Source of the DNA: Odoribacter splanchnicus DSM 20712
Lineage (GTDB): Bacteria; Bacteroidota; Bacteroidia; Bacteroidales; Marinifilaceae
NCBI RefSeq assembly: GCF_000190535.1
Contig: NC_015160.1
Location: 992,001-1,056,000, forward strand
Direction of reading: 5' to 3'
Length of the DNA: 64,000 nt
Below, piece by piece: positions 1 to 9,699 of the stretch (position 1 is the first letter of the stretch; each line of letters begins with the position of its first letter). A program made the translations under genes and the position numbers. Under the pieces are notes generated by a model, which was not told the origin of the DNA, did not search any database, and saw only the letters and a program-made list of their open reading frames with translations.

Positions 1-1512
1 TATGGCACGTGCCACACATATCCGTTGTGCTTCACCACCGGAGAGAAACACGCCTTTGTCACCAATCCTTGTTTCGTAACCTTGTGGCAGTTTCTCAATG
101 AAGTCATGACATTGGGCGGCCTTGGCTGCGGCTATAACCTTTTCTTTAGTGGCAACAGGAGAACCGACGGTTATGTTCTCATACAGGGTGTCATAAAACA
201 AAAAGGTGTCTTGGAATACGAATGACACCATGTCCATCAGTTTAGCCGTGGCAATCCGGCGGATGTCCACGCCACCTATGCATATTTCCCCTTGTTCCAC
301 ATCCCCAAAACGGGGTATCAAGTTGGCTATTGTTGATTTGCCACTCCCGGAAGGGCCTACAAGAGCAGTAATTTTCCCTTGTGGTGCGATAAAACTGACA
401 TCATGCAGGGCTTTCGTCCGTGTTCCTTGCTCTGTATTTTCATAAGAGAACGACACATGGCGGAATTCCACACCGTAAGCGGCAGGCACCTGCGGATGCT
501 CCGGTTCCGGCACAGGTTTCTTTTCCAATATACAGTTGATGCGGCTTACCCCTTCGTTGATGTCGCGCGTGTTGCCTCCCAAAAACGTCAGCTTATAGAC
601 TGGCGAAGTCATGCCAGGTCCCATGATGATGAAAAATAGCCACACCGCCGCCAACGAAAGCGACTGCGGATTGGCTTGTATCAACAAAATACCCATAGGA
701 AGAATGAACGTCACCAGTGAATTGAGCAGGACGGTAAAAGCTATCATCCCGTTCTGGTATGTGTCGCAACACTTCAAGGCAAAGATCTTGTAGGCCTGAA
801 TCTCGGCGTTGAACTGACGAAACGAGCGGACACTCTGTCCGAAAATCTTCACCACGGGCATTCCCCGCACATATTGCACAGCGGATGCACTCATCTTTTC
901 CTGCACGTCGTAATAGGTGGCCATGAACTCCTTTGCCCTTTTCCCCATAAAATTGGAGAATTGCAGGAACAGGCTGAGCACCACGACAACCAGACACACC
1001 AAGGCCAGCCACACATCCAGCGAGAAGAAAACAGCGAGCATCACTGCCACTGTAGCCACCACATTCACCAAATCCGGGATAGTGTGGGCGATAAAACCTT
1101 CTATCTTCTCGACATTCTGTTCCATCGTTTTTTTGATGGCTCCGGTGGAAGTGTTGCTCAGATACCCCAGCGGGAGTTTACCGATATGTTCGGACAGACG
1201 GACGCGCAAGCCGTACAGGATACGGAAAGCAGCGACATGGGAGGACATCAGGGCAGCATACAGCAATACCAGTCCGCCAACCAGTCCGCCGAATGCCGTC
1301 CATCCCCACCGTATCACGGCTTCCCCGTCTGCACCAGGAGGATTTCCGCCGTGCGACAACAGTTCTTTCAAGATTTCATAGATGGCCCAATAGGGCACAA
1401 GCATACATACTGCACTACCGGCAGACAGTAAGCCTGCCAATACAAGCAGCCCTTTCTTTTGCCCTGCAATCTCGAACAGGCAGGACAATCCTTCTTTTTT
1501 CTTAGCTTTCAT
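1..1512 (-). CDS. ABC transporter, fused permease and ATP-binding protein (3' end off the window)
   Basis: Half-transporter of the exporter type: an N-terminal six-helix membrane domain followed by a nucleotide-binding domain, expected to work as a dimer in the inner membrane. The reading frame opens with ATG at 1512 and stays open to base 1, giving 504 codons. The Walker A motif GPSGSGKST is read around 335-355 and the ABC signature LSGGEAQR around 20-42. The Walker B aspartate and the H-loop would lie beyond the left edge. It starts 45 bases after the methyltransferase gene ends, so the two are probably one transcript under the TetR repressor further upstream. Such half-transporters often come in pairs, so a second one may follow outside the window. 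The substrate cannot be told from the sequence. Confidence 0.9.
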   Translation of the reverse strand, partial: MKAKKKEGLSCLFEIAGQKKGLLVLAGLLSAGSAVCMLVPYWAIYEILKELLSHGGNPPGADGEAVIRWGWTAFGGLVGGLVLLYAALMSSHVAAFRILYGLRVRLSEHIGKLPLGYLSNTSTGAIKKTMEQNVEKIEGFIAHTIPDLVNVVATVAVMLAVFFSLDVWLALVCLVVVVLSLFLQFSNFMGKRAKEFMATYYDVQEKMSASAVQYVRGMPVVKIFGQSVRSFRQFNAEIQAYKIFALKCCDTYQNGMIAFTVLLNSLVTFILPMGILLIQANPQSLSLAAVWLFFIIMGPGMTSPVYKLTFLGGNTRDINEGVSRINCILEKKPVPEPEHPQVPAAYGVEFRHVSFSYENTEQGTRTKALHDVSFIAPQGKITALVGPSGSGKSTIANLIPRFGDVEQGEICIGGVDIRRIATAKLMDMVSFVFQDTFLFYDTLYENITVGSPVATKEKVIAAAKAAQCHDFIEKLPQGYETRIGDKGVFLSGGEAQRICVARAI

Positions 1513-1557
1513 AATGGATTTAAATCATTTTTACGTAAAGCAAGCAAACAGGCTTTC

Positions 1558-2379
1558 TCATCCCTTCAGGATTCTATAGCCCAACAACGAGCTGAACCGG
1601 TAGCACAGCCGGGTCAGCCGTCCCAGTATCTGTCCGAAGAAGAAACCCCAGCGCGGGCGGAAGAACTTCATGTAATTGGCTTGTTCGATGAGTTGCAAGG
1701 CAGGTTCCCATTGCTCTACCCGGTGGCCGTCATTTATGCCTGAACGGATTTGCGCCTCGTGTTTGCGGAGCGAATCAGGTTTCACACCGTGCCGGCTCAT
1801 CATCGTGCCACATACGTCGAACCACAGTTCGCCCCCTCCGAAACGGCTTACCACGGCGTGCAGGAAAGACCTCACCTGCTTCTCGTAAAAGTACATCAGC
1901 ACGCCTTCCACGATGAAGATGAACTCTGCATCGGGGTGTCGCCGGAGCAAATCGTCCATCCAACCGGTTTCCAACAAAGACGCTGCGATATAAGCATTAC
2001 CCGGCTGTTCGGGTATCAGTTCACGGCGCAACGCGATGACTTCCGGTAAGTCCATATCGTAGAAAACGGCTTTCCCGCCACCGATACGCTGGAAGCGGGT
2101 ATCCAGCCCACAGCCCACGTTCACGACCACCGGACGGGCATGTGTCCCGATGAACCGCCGCACGGCACGGTCGAAATACCATCCACGCACCACGCAGCCT
2201 ACCTCACTCAGCTTTGCTCCATCGAAGCGGGAATAGTCGTATTCCAGACTGTCTGCCAGACACTCAGCCGCCTTGTCGTTCAGAATGGGACGTTCCCGGC
2301 GGCTCTCCTTTGCCCGCATGTATAGCGGAATGAGCAGTGTTTCCGCCACAATGCTCTTAAACTCGTGTTTCTGTTTCAT
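1558..2379 (-). CDS. class I SAM-dependent methyltransferase, LCM/PPM-like family
   Basis: A 273-residue protein resembling the leucine carboxyl methyltransferase-like family (Pfam LCM), which transfers a methyl group from S-adenosylmethionine to a carboxyl or hydroxyl oxygen of a small molecule. Seen: the SAM-binding glycine loop VVNVGCGLDTRFQR at about residues 85-98, the acidic strand end YDMDLPEV that would hold the ribose, and the FIVEGVLMYF segment typical of the family. It lies between a TetR regulator and an ABC exporter, all leftward, which suggests a module that modifies and exports a compound or resists one. The substrate is not known. A possible repressor site lies just before the start. 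Confidence 0.85.
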   Translation of the reverse strand: MKQKHEFKSIVAETLLIPLYMRAKESRRERPILNDKAAECLADSLEYDYSRFDGAKLSEVGCVVRGWYFDRAVRRFIGTHARPVVVNVGCGLDTRFQRIGGGKAVFYDMDLPEVIALRRELIPEQPGNAYIAASLLETGWMDDLLRRHPDAEFIFIVEGVLMYFYEKQVRSFLHAVVSRFGGGELWFDVCGTMMSRHGVKPDSLRKHEAQIRSGINDGHRVEQWEPALQLIEQANYMKFFRPRWGFFFGQILGRLTRLCYRFSSLLGYRILKG

Positions 2380-2398
2380 ATTTTTTATTATTTAATAG

Positions 2399-2421
2399 TG
2401 AACGATATTCAGAATTGTTCA
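2399..2421. promoter_or_regulatory. probable TetR operator before the methyltransferase gene
   Basis: An imperfect inverted repeat, TGAACGAT then seven bases then ATTGTTCA, sits 20-42 bases before the methyltransferase start. The half-site TGAACGAT occurs again at 3127-3134, immediately before the TetR gene. A word shared by the two upstream regions of one regulator and its neighbour is what autoregulation plus target control would look like. Binding is inferred. Confidence 0.45.
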
Positions 2422-2459
2422 TAAAAAAAGGAGGAAACCTCCGTAAAGCTTTCCTCCTT
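2422..2459 (-). terminator. rho-independent terminator after the TetR gene
   Basis: Perfect 10-base arms at 2428-2437 and 2450-2459 (AAGGAGGAAA and its complement) enclose a 12-base loop. Read leftward the hairpin is followed by a run of seven T. It lies between the TetR gene and the methyltransferase, so the two are probably separate transcripts. Confidence 0.8.
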
Positions 2460-2508
2460 CCCAGCCGTTGTGATATGGCCGGTTGTCCGTATGTACGTTT
2501 TCTGTCTC

Positions 2509-3120
2509 TCATATCTTGATGATTGCCCTCCAGCCTTGGATTTCAAATAAGATGTAATCGTGCAGGATGGCTTCCATTTCTTGTTTGGGTACTGAATGCA
2601 TCAGCAATTCCTCAAACATGGTGAACATCCATACCGTATGCAGGTGGATGATGAAATCGGACACCGTCGTATTGATTTCAGGGTATTTCCGCTGCATGGA
2701 TGCGAACCATGCCTTGACCAATTCCGTGGAGCGGTCGGTGTAGCTTTCACGAAAATGTTCCAACAAAGAGCCTTGTGCGCGAAACAACAGAATCTCCAGC
2801 AGGGTACGATGCTCGTCAATAAGCGAAACATATTCGTCTATACAGGCTTTCAGATACTTTTCCGACTTCATCCTCATCACATCTTCACCCCGTATACCGT
2901 GATGCTCCTGTAACATTGCCTCCAGTGCATGCATCACCGGACGAACCACCTCGCCAAACAGTTCATCCTTGCCCGTAAAGTAGTTGTAGATGTTTCCCAC
3001 GCCAACACCTGCCAACTCGGCTATTTCGCGCATGGAAGTTTTGGAATAACCTTTCTGCCCGAATTGCAGTTTGGCAACCGCCAAAATACGCCCCCGTATG
3101 TCTTCTTTCAGCACTTGCAT
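2509..3120 (-). CDS. TetR/AcrR family transcriptional regulator
   Basis: 203 residues, the usual size for the family. The N-terminal helix-turn-helix is clear: ILAVAKLQFGQKGYSKTSMR, then GVGVGNIYNYFTGKDELF at about residues 37-54, the recognition-helix region. The C-terminal ligand-binding part has no assignable ligand. It is a leftward gene ending in a strong terminator, upstream of a methyltransferase and an ABC exporter, and it is likely to repress both itself and that module through the TGAACGAT word at 3127-3134 and 2399-2421. Family assignment is firm; the targets are inferred. Confidence 0.9.
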   Translation of the reverse strand: MQVLKEDIRGRILAVAKLQFGQKGYSKTSMREIAELAGVGVGNIYNYFTGKDELFGEVVRPVMHALEAMLQEHHGIRGEDVMRMKSEKYLKACIDEYVSLIDEHRTLLEILLFRAQGSLLEHFRESYTDRSTELVKAWFASMQRKYPEINTTVSDFIIHLHTVWMFTMFEELLMHSVPKQEMEAILHDYILFEIQGWRAIIKI

Positions 3121-3376
3121 TAATAATGAACGATGTTTCTGTCTTTATTTTTGTAAAAGTACAGGGCTTGAAATTACCCGGCAATACCTATTTTTAGGGA
3201 TTTTATCTTACATTGTACATCTGTTTACGACGGGTACTTTACAGACATCATAAATCGTTTTCCGCTACCATTTGTCCGCCGTTTTGCTTATAGTAAAAAT
3301 AAATGTCAAACTTAAATTTACAGGAAGACAGTGATATACATATCTACACTTATTTATCATTCTCGCAGTGTTTTTA

Positions 3377-4369
3377 TCAATTGTTTATAAGAACTTTATT
3401 TACGTTTATTCTTTTCGAATATGGCATCGTTTCACCATAACCCATTCGTAATAGTATTGTAGGGTATTCCCCGGCTAAACCGAGGGATTCAGCCATTTTT
3501 ACAGATAATTCCCGTACTTCATTCGGTTGATTAAAGTAAGAATGAATAATGTTCAGTTCAGTAGATTTTAGCAGGAAACGTTGCAGGTTTCGTCCGAGAT
3601 CAATCCATTCGGGAATATTATCGTTTTGCGTTGTAAATAAAACCAAATGTGAAGCGGATGCGATTTTCTTGTTATCCCCTTTTACCTGCGACCATTCATT
3701 TACAGCTTGGCCAATAATAGACTTTGAAATAAACCTGGGTAGATTAGGGGCACCGAAAACAAGGTAGCTTAAACCGTCATTTGTTTTTTCGCTGTGTTTC
3801 CTATTAAAACGCATCCATTCTTTCAATTCCTTTTTAAATGCTTTGTCCTGCATTTGAATCCGATTGCCCTGTTCGATATAATTCCTTATGGCATCGAATT
3901 CAGGAGTTCCATGTTTGTAAAAACGAATATTGATATTTTCATCATTTATAACTTCTCTTAATTCAGCAATATTTTCTTCCGGTATTTGTTTTCCGTTGTA
4001 TATACTACGATTTGTTTGTCTTAACGGAATTTGCTGAAATAACGAATTATATCCAGAGGTATCCGGAGAGGAGAGGTAAACAGTTATAATCCCCGTCTTC
4101 GTTAATTCAACATCATAATCATAACCTTTTTCTAAAGCGGTTATACAAAGGTTTTCCAAAGCGCATCCCAAGCTGATAAACAATTCTCGGTTATCAAAAT
4201 CAACAACAGGCAACGCCCTGTCAAAATTAGGATGTATTTCGATGCTATTTTCGTTGATCCTGAAAAGCCACGGTTGGGTGTTATGCCCTGACGGTGCTTT
4301 AATGGCATACTCTACCATAAACAGGAAATCGGGATTTTGAGCATGTATATTTATATTTCCTAAAACCAT
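3377..4369 (-). CDS. Acg-type nitroreductase family protein
   Basis: A 330-residue FMN-dependent oxidoreductase-like protein with two nitroreductase-type halves, as in the Acg subfamily. The motif APSGHNTQPWLF at about residues 24-35 is the hallmark of the N-terminal half; IDLGRNLQRFLL and the C-terminal MAESLGLAGEYPTILLRMGY are the matching parts of the second half. Acg proteins can act by holding FMN as well as by reducing substrates, so a catalytic role is not certain. Its start lies 30 bases after the end of a TetR gene on the same strand, so the two form an operon and the repressor probably controls this enzyme. The codon use is more AT-rich than that of the genes to the left. Confidence 0.85.
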   Translation of the reverse strand: MVLGNINIHAQNPDFLFMVEYAIKAPSGHNTQPWLFRINENSIEIHPNFDRALPVVDFDNRELFISLGCALENLCITALEKGYDYDVELTKTGIITVYLSSPDTSGYNSLFQQIPLRQTNRSIYNGKQIPEENIAELREVINDENINIRFYKHGTPEFDAIRNYIEQGNRIQMQDKAFKKELKEWMRFNRKHSEKTNDGLSYLVFGAPNLPRFISKSIIGQAVNEWSQVKGDNKKIASASHLVLFTTQNDNIPEWIDLGRNLQRFLLKSTELNIIHSYFNQPNEVRELSVKMAESLGLAGEYPTILLRMGYGETMPYSKRINVNKVLINN

Positions 4370-4399
4370 GATTACTAAACTTATTATATTTTTTATATA

Positions 4400-4987
4400 T
4401 CATATCCATTTATCAACAATCAAATTAATTCCTTTTTCTAACTGTTCCCAACTATCATCGGTCTTAAAATCGTAACCATTATAAACTTTTCCGACATCCC
4501 CGAACATTGCTAAATAGGTAATAGAACTACTAATCATTGTTGCCAAAAATTGAATTTGAGAAAAAGGAACACCGGAAATACGACTAATAAATTCAATCAA
4601 TTTAATCCCGTTTTCCTCTCGCTTCCGCCTTATTTGTTCTACTATCGGATTATTGACAGACAATTCCCAACGGTATAGGCGTATCAGCATTTTATCCTCC
4701 CTTAACTGCCGAATTTGTTCCCGGAACATATCTTTAACAAATGCGTTTAGTTCATTCTTCCCGGGAATCTCTGTCGGAATATTTACCCAATAATCTCGCT
4801 GCATGATATATTGGGCTATCAAATCTTCCAATGATCCGAAATAGCGGTATATCAACATCTTTGATACTCCGGCCCTTTGTGCTACGGCATTTACCCCTAA
4901 AGACTCAAGTCCGCTTTCCTCTATGATTTCACCGACTGCCGTAAGCAAACGCTTTTCTGTAGTTTCCCTGTCTTTTTCTATTTTCAT
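4400..4987 (-). CDS. TetR family transcriptional regulator, first gene of the nitroreductase operon
   Basis: 195 residues. The DNA-binding domain reads VGEIIEESGLESLGVNAVAQ then AGVSKMLIYRYFGSLEDLI at about residues 37-56, a standard TetR helix-turn-helix. The C-terminal part is not close to any regulator I can name. It is cotranscribed with the Acg-type nitroreductase 30 bases downstream. A near-perfect inverted repeat at 5032-5049, about 45 bases before its start, is a good candidate for its own operator. Confidence 0.88.
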   Translation of the reverse strand: MKIEKDRETTEKRLLTAVGEIIEESGLESLGVNAVAQRAGVSKMLIYRYFGSLEDLIAQYIMQRDYWVNIPTEIPGKNELNAFVKDMFREQIRQLREDKMLIRLYRWELSVNNPIVEQIRRKREENGIKLIEFISRISGVPFSQIQFLATMISSSITYLAMFGDVGKVYNGYDFKTDDSWEQLEKGINLIVDKWI

Positions 4988-5031
4988 TTTCTTACTGTTT
5001 TTATATATGTTACCGTTCAGTCACAAATATA

Positions 5032-5049
5032 TGTTACTCCATAGTAACA
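5032..5049. promoter_or_regulatory. probable operator of the nitroreductase-operon TetR
   Basis: Inverted repeat TGTTACT, four bases, AGTAACA, 45 bases upstream of the TetR start. A weaker copy of one arm (TGTTAC) appears at about 5008-5013. Size and position fit a TetR dimer site. Binding is inferred. Confidence 0.5.
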
Positions 5050-5310
5050 CACAAGTGGTTTTCAATTTTTTTATCGAAGAAATATTAATTGGACTAAAAC
5101 ACGGCAGCGGTTAGGCTTAATTTCTGAAACTTTTGCAACCATTGCAACTATTAACCGGAAAAGTAGCTCGCATCAACTTTTCTACTTCAGAATCGTTACA
5201 TGATAAGAAAATTCAATTTCAAATTGAAAGTAAATCAAATTGAATTCAAAAACATTATTATTCAATCTGTTAAACTTTATTGCAAAGTTAACTGGGAACA
5301 AGAATTGTTT

Positions 5311-5318
5311 TATTTTTA
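5311..5318 (+). promoter_or_regulatory. probable -7 promoter element of the symporter gene
   Basis: TATTTTTA matches the Bacteroidetes -7 consensus TAnnTTTG at all but the last base and lies 20 bases before the ATG at 5339. It falls inside the longer open frame, which argues that the upstream ATG at 5240 is not used. Confidence 0.5.
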
Positions 5319-5338
5319 CAGTCAAAAATAGATCTGAT

Positions 5339-6691
5339 ATGCACCATTCAAACCATAGAATCGGTTTTAAATCCAAATTCGGGGCTATAGCAGCTTTAGC
5401 AGGTTCGGCAGTCGGTTTAGGAAATATCTGGAAATTTCCCTATGTGGCAGGTACAAACGGCGGAGGAGCTTTTTTACTCGTCTATATATTCTTTACCATA
5501 GCCATAGGCTTACCGGTGATGTTGGCCGAATTTTCTTTAGGACGTCGTTCCCAACAAAATGCACTCGGTACTTTCCGCGTATTGGCACCGGGCACGAAGT
5601 GGTTTTTGTTCGGTCTCCTCTCGATTATTGCAGCCACTCTGATCCTTTCATTTTATGGAACGGTTTCCGGCTGGACGCTCGAATATGTGTGGTTGTCGAT
5701 AAGTAACTCCTTTCACGGGCAAAGTGCAGAAGATATAAATTCCATTTTCACCAATTTCATTTCCCATCCTTACAAAGCACTTCTTTGGCATATCGGTTTT
5801 ATGTTCCTTACCGGAGCGATTATCATGGGAGGGGTGCAAAAAGGGATAGAAAGGTATTCCAAACTGATGATGCCCCTACTGTTTATCATCATTATTGCGT
5901 TGAGTATTAATTCTATGACTTTAAGCGGTTCGGCAGAAGGCTTGAGATTCTTATTCTTTCCCAAACTGTCCGAGCTCACCGCCGATAGTATTTTATCCGC
6001 TTTAGGTCAGGCTTTTTTCTCACTTTCTGTGGGGATGGGTATTCTGCTGACTTATGCTTCTTATATTCCTAAAAACGACAATCTGACCGGTATCTCCCTG
6101 AAAGTAATTATCACCGATACCCTGGTTGCCATTTTAGCGGGTATCGCTATTCTGCCGGCCGTATTTTCTTTTCATATCGATCCACAAGCCGGTCCGGGAT
6201 TGGTTTTCCTGACTCTCCCTAAAGTATTTCAGGGACTGCCTGCAGGTGAAATTTGGGCGATCCTTTTTTTCATCCTGCTCACTTTCGCCGCCCTGACTTC
6301 CGCCATATCTTTACTGGAAGTGCCGGTAGCCTATCTTGTTGAAGAAAAGAAACTGAAACGCCCCTGGGCTACGGTAATCGCCACGCTGGTCATCACTTGT
6401 ATCGGTAGTTTCAATACTCTCTCATTCGGACCCCTCCGCCATGTACAAATTTTCGGAATGAGCCTTTTCGATGCCTGTGATTATCTGTGTTCGAATATAT
6501 TACTTCCTTTGGGAGGTATTCTGATTTGTATCTTCGCCGGATGGTACCTGGATAAAAGCATCCTCTACAGTGAAATCAGCAACAACGGCAGTTTGAAAAC
6601 CCGCTTCTTCCGGCTCTATACTTTTATTCTCAAATATATAGCCCCTATCTGTATATTCCTGATCCTCCTGAACGTACTGGGAATCATTTAA
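5339..6691 (+). CDS. neurotransmitter:sodium symporter (NSS) family transporter
   Basis: About 450 residues with some eleven membrane segments. It is a Na+-driven secondary transporter of the LeuT fold in the inner membrane; bacterial members usually carry amino acids. The first helix holds the family signature GSAVGLGNIWKFPY, with the unwound sodium- and substrate-binding stretch, followed by GGGAFLLVY. The longer frame from 5240 adds 33 residues without family resemblance and covers the likely promoter, so 5339 is chosen. Downstream lies a repeat-rich region that probably stops transcription before the convergent uvrA. The substrate is not known. Confidence 0.88.
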   Translation: MHHSNHRIGFKSKFGAIAALAGSAVGLGNIWKFPYVAGTNGGGAFLLVYIFFTIAIGLPVMLAEFSLGRRSQQNALGTFRVLAPGTKWFLFGLLSIIAATLILSFYGTVSGWTLEYVWLSISNSFHGQSAEDINSIFTNFISHPYKALLWHIGFMFLTGAIIMGGVQKGIERYSKLMMPLLFIIIIALSINSMTLSGSAEGLRFLFFPKLSELTADSILSALGQAFFSLSVGMGILLTYASYIPKNDNLTGISLKVIITDTLVAILAGIAILPAVFSFHIDPQAGPGLVFLTLPKVFQGLPAGEIWAILFFILLTFAALTSAISLLEVPVAYLVEEKKLKRPWATVIATLVITCIGSFNTLSFGPLRHVQIFGMSLFDACDYLCSNILLPLGGILICIFAGWYLDKSILYSEISNNGSLKTRFFRLYTFILKYIAPICIFLILLNVLGII

Positions 6692-6699
6692 AAAGTAAA

Positions 6700-6829
6700 A
6701 GGCTATAAGCTAAAAGCTATAGGCTATAAGCTAAAAGCTAAAGGCTATAAGCTAAAAGCTATAGGCAGTTCGAAATATATGCTTATAGCCTTTAGCCTTT
6801 AGCTTATAGCCTTTAGCCTTTTACCTTTT
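6700..6829. repeat. three 21-bp tandem repeats facing an inverted copy, between convergent genes
   Basis: Three consecutive 21-base units beginning AGGCTATAAGCTAAAAGCTA occupy 6700-6762, with a four-base partial unit after them. From 6781 to about 6829 the complementary words (GCTTATAGCC, TTTAGCC) return in inverted order, so RNA from either strand can fold into a long hairpin. The right arm runs into the last codons of uvrA: its stop codon at 6813-6815 lies within the repeat. It probably acts as a two-way terminator. Confidence 0.8.
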
Positions 6830-9659
6830 TCAACTCTTCCCGCAGAAATTTACCGGTCTCCGATTTTTTGCATTCAGCTACCTCTTCGGGTGTACCTGTA
6901 GCCACGATCTTTCCTCCTTCTTTCCCCCCTCCAGGTCCCATGTCGATCAGATAATCGGCCACTTTAATAACATCGAGGTTATGCTCGATAACGATGACAG
7001 AATTTCCTTTATTCACCAGTTTCTGTATAACCTCCAACAGTATATTGATATCCTCGAAATGCAATCCCGTAGTCGGTTCGTCGAGAATATAAAGTGTCTT
7101 TCCGGTATCTTTCTTTGCCAGTTCAGCCGCCAACTTGATTCGTTGTGATTCTCCACCGCTCAAAGTCGTACATTGCTGGCCCAGTTTCACATAGCCTAAT
7201 CCCACATCCTGAAGCACCTTCAGCTTTTGTTGCAAGAAAGAGACATTTTCGAAAAACTCGACTGCCTGATTGATCGTCATATTCAGCACATCGCCGATCG
7301 ATTTTCCGCGATACCTCACTTCCAGGGTCTCTTTATTATATCTCTTTCCATCGCAAGCTTCACAATGCACATACACATCCGGCAGGAAATTCATCTCTAT
7401 CGTCTTCACTCCGGCTCCCTTACACTCTTCACAACGTCCGCCGGGAATATTGAATGAAAAACGTCCGGCTCCATATCCGCGAATCTGAGCTTCCGGCAAC
7501 TTCTCGAAAATCTTACGTATATCGGTAAAGATACCGGTATAGGTCGCCGGATTCGAACGGGGGGTACGGCCCAAAGGACTTTGATCCACCACCACTACTT
7601 TATCGATATGTTCGATTCCCCCGATAGCTTTATAAGGAAGAGGCGAGGTAATCGCGCGATAGAACTTTTCGGTCAGGATCGGATGCAAAGTCCCGTTGAT
7701 CAACGACGACTTGCCACTTCCACTGACTCCCGTCACACATACCAACATCCCTAAAGGAATGCTTACATCTACTTTTTTCAGGTTATTCCCCGTACATCCT
7801 TTCAAGGTCAGGAATTTTCCGTTTCCTTCCCTTCTTTTTTCGGGTATCTGTATTTTTTTGGTACCATTCAGATATTGAGCTGTCAGACTATCGCTCTTTT
7901 TAATATCGTCGATCGTACCGATAGCGGTAACTTCTCCCCCTTTCCTACCGGCTTTTGGGCCCATATCGACAATATAATCCGCACTTTCCATCATCTCCCG
8001 GTCATGTTCCACTACGATCACCGAATTTCCATTATCCCTCAATTGTTGCAGGGAATGGATCAGCCGCCGGTTGTCTTTTTGGTGCAAGCCGATACTCGGT
8101 TCATCCAGAATATACAACACATTTACCAACTGTGAACCGATTTGAGTAGCCAAACGTATCCGCTGCGATTCCCCGCCGGACAAAGTCATAGATTGACGAT
8201 TCAAAGACAAGTATTCCAAGCCCACATCCAAAAGGAACTTCAACCGGGTACGGATTTCTTTAAATATCTCTCCGGCAATCTGCCGTTGTTTGTCTTCGAG
8301 CTGTGCTTCGGTGGTACATACCCATTCATACAAATCGCTCAGTTCCATAGAAGCCAGTTCAGCAATATTTTTACCGGCAATCCGGAAATTCAAAGCTTCC
8401 TGATTCAGGCGCTGCCCGTTACATACGTCACATTTTACAACCGAAATAAACTGTTCGGCCCATTTATTCGCTTTTTTCGAAGTGCTATTCTCCTCCTGCA
8501 TAGTGACATACTTGATAATACCTTCGAAATTATAAAGCGAATTGGAAGAGACACCCAAAGCTGTATTCTCTAACCGGATTTGTCCGGGATAACCATACAG
8601 GATATCCGTCAAAGCCTCTTCCGAAAGCTCCCGGATCGGAGTATGCAATTCATAGCCATGTTTTTTCAACACCGTCTCTATTTGCCAAAAAAGAATGCTA
8701 TTTTTATATTTTCCCAGCGGTTCGATCCCTCCTTCATAAATCGAAAGCGCATTATTAGGAATGACCTTATCGATATCGGCCGCATTCACATACCCCAACC
8801 CTTTACATTTGGGACAAGCTCCGTGAGGGGAATTAAAAGAGAAAGAATGAGGAGCAGGATCCCGGTAAGAAATCCCGGTATCCGGACACATCAGATGCCG
8901 GCTATAGTATTTAATATCCCCACGATCCAACGGTTTAACCATCATCACCCCTTTACCGTTTTTCATGGCGGTAGCCACCGAGCTTTTCAGGCGTTTCAAA
9001 TCGATATGGTCGACAATCATCTTATCGATCACAATCTCGATATCATGGATTTTATACCGATCCACACTCATACCGAGTCCGATTTCACGGATCTCCCCGT
9101 CTACCCGTGCCGAAATGAATCCTTTCTTCCGTAAATTTTCGAAAAGCTCTTTGTAATTTCCTTTCCGTCCTTTCACTACCGGTGCTAAAAGCAGAATCTT
9201 TTTTCCAGCGAAATCTTTCTGAATCAATTCGATGATCTTCTCATCCGTATATTTCACCATCCGGCTCCCTGTAACATAAGAATAAGCCTCGCCGGCACGT
9301 GCGAAAAGCAAACGCAAAAAGTCATAAACTTCGGTCGTCGTACCTACTGTCGAACGGGGATTCTTATTAGTCGTTTTTTGTTCGATAGAAATAACCGGAC
9401 TCAATCCTGTAATTTTATCGACGTCCGGACGTTCCATCCCTCCCAGAAACTGACGGGCATAGGCCGAAAAAGTCTCCATATACCTACGCTGTCCTTCTGC
9501 ATATATCGTATCGAAAGCCAGAGACGATTTCCCACTCCCGCTCAATCCGGTAATGACAGTCAGACTATTCCGCGGAATAGTCAAATCTATATTTTTCAGA
9601 TTATGCTCACGTGCACCGTAAATGACAATCTGTCCCTCTTCTTCCTGAAATTCTTTCAT
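6813..9659 (-). CDS. uvrA: excinuclease ABC subunit A (UvrA)
   Basis: 948 residues, full length. This is the damage-recognition subunit of nucleotide excision repair: a dimer with two ABC-type ATPase modules that loads UvrB on damaged DNA. Seen: Walker A motifs [12 protein letters not shown] near residue 40 and [11 protein letters not shown] near residue 640; signature motifs [12 protein letters not shown] in both halves; Walker B segments [12 protein letters not shown] and [12 protein letters not shown]; and zinc-binding pairs such as CPKC and CEEC/CEAC. No neighbour is a repair gene. A TAACTTTG promoter word lies just upstream. The C-terminal codons overlap the palindromic repeat described at 6700-6829. 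Confidence 0.98.
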   Translation of the reverse strand: MKEFQEEEGQIVIYGAREHNLKNIDLTIPRNSLTVITGLSGSGKSSLAFDTIYAEGQRRYMETFSAYARQFLGGMERPDVDKITGLSPVISIEQKTTNKNPRSTVGTTTEVYDFLRLLFARAGEAYSYVTGSRMVKYTDEKIIELIQKDFAGKKILLLAPVVKGRKGNYKELFENLRKKGFISARVDGEIREIGLGMSVDRYKIHDIEIVIDKMIVDHIDLKRLKSSVATAMKNGKGVMMVKPLDRGDIKYYSRHLMCPDTGISYRDPAPHSFSFNSPHGACPKCKGLGYVNAADIDKVIPNNALSIYEGGIEPLGKYKNSILFWQIETVLKKHGYELHTPIRELSEEALTDILYGYPGQIRLENTALGVSSNSLYNFEGIIKYVTMQEENSTSKKANKWAEQFISVVKCDVCNGQRLNQEALNFRIAGKNIAELASMELSDLYEWVCTTEAQLEDKQRQIAGEIFKEIRTRLKFLLDVGLEYLSLNRQSMTLSGGESQRIRLATQIGSQLVNVLYILDEPSIGLHQKDNRRLIHSLQQLRDNGNSVIVVEHDREMMESADYIVDMGPKAGRKGGEVTAIGTIDDIKKSDSLTAQYLNGTKKIQIPEKRREGNGKFLTLKGCTGNNLKKVDVSIPLGMLVCVTGVSGSGKSSLINGTLHPILTEKFYRAITSPLPYKAIGGIEHIDKVVVVDQSPLGRTPRSNPATYTGIFTDIRKIFEKLPEAQIRGYGAGRFSFNIPGGRCEECKGAGVKTIEMNFLPDVYVHCEACDGKRYNKETLEVRYRGKSIGDVLNMTINQAVEFFENVSFLQQKLKVLQDVGLGYVKLGQQCTTLSGGESQRIKLAAELAKKDTGKTLYILDEPTTGLHFEDINILLEVIQKLVNKGNSVIVIEHNLDVIKVADYLIDMGPGGGKEGGKIVATGTPEEVAECKKSETGKFLREELKKVKG

Positions 9660-9684
9660 TTTTTCAATCCTTACAAATAACTTG

Positions 9685-9692
9685 CAAAGTTA
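9685..9692 (-). promoter_or_regulatory. -7 promoter element of uvrA
   Basis: Read leftward this is TAACTTTG, a perfect match to TAnnTTTG, 26 bases before the uvrA start codon. Confidence 0.65.
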
Positions 9693-9699
9693 AGGAAAA

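Noticed and set aside
593..1431. Several open frames of 139-185 codons on both strands over the ABC transporter
   Set aside because: They overlap the 504-codon frame that contains Walker A and the ABC signature, are in other frames, and show no family features.
5240..5338. Longer N-terminus of the NSS symporter from ATG 5240
   Set aside because: The extra 33 residues have no family resemblance and cover the likely promoter word at 5311-5318.
6700..6766. Possible CRISPR array in the 21-bp tandem repeats
   Set aside because: The units are directly adjacent with no spacers, and no cas genes are present.
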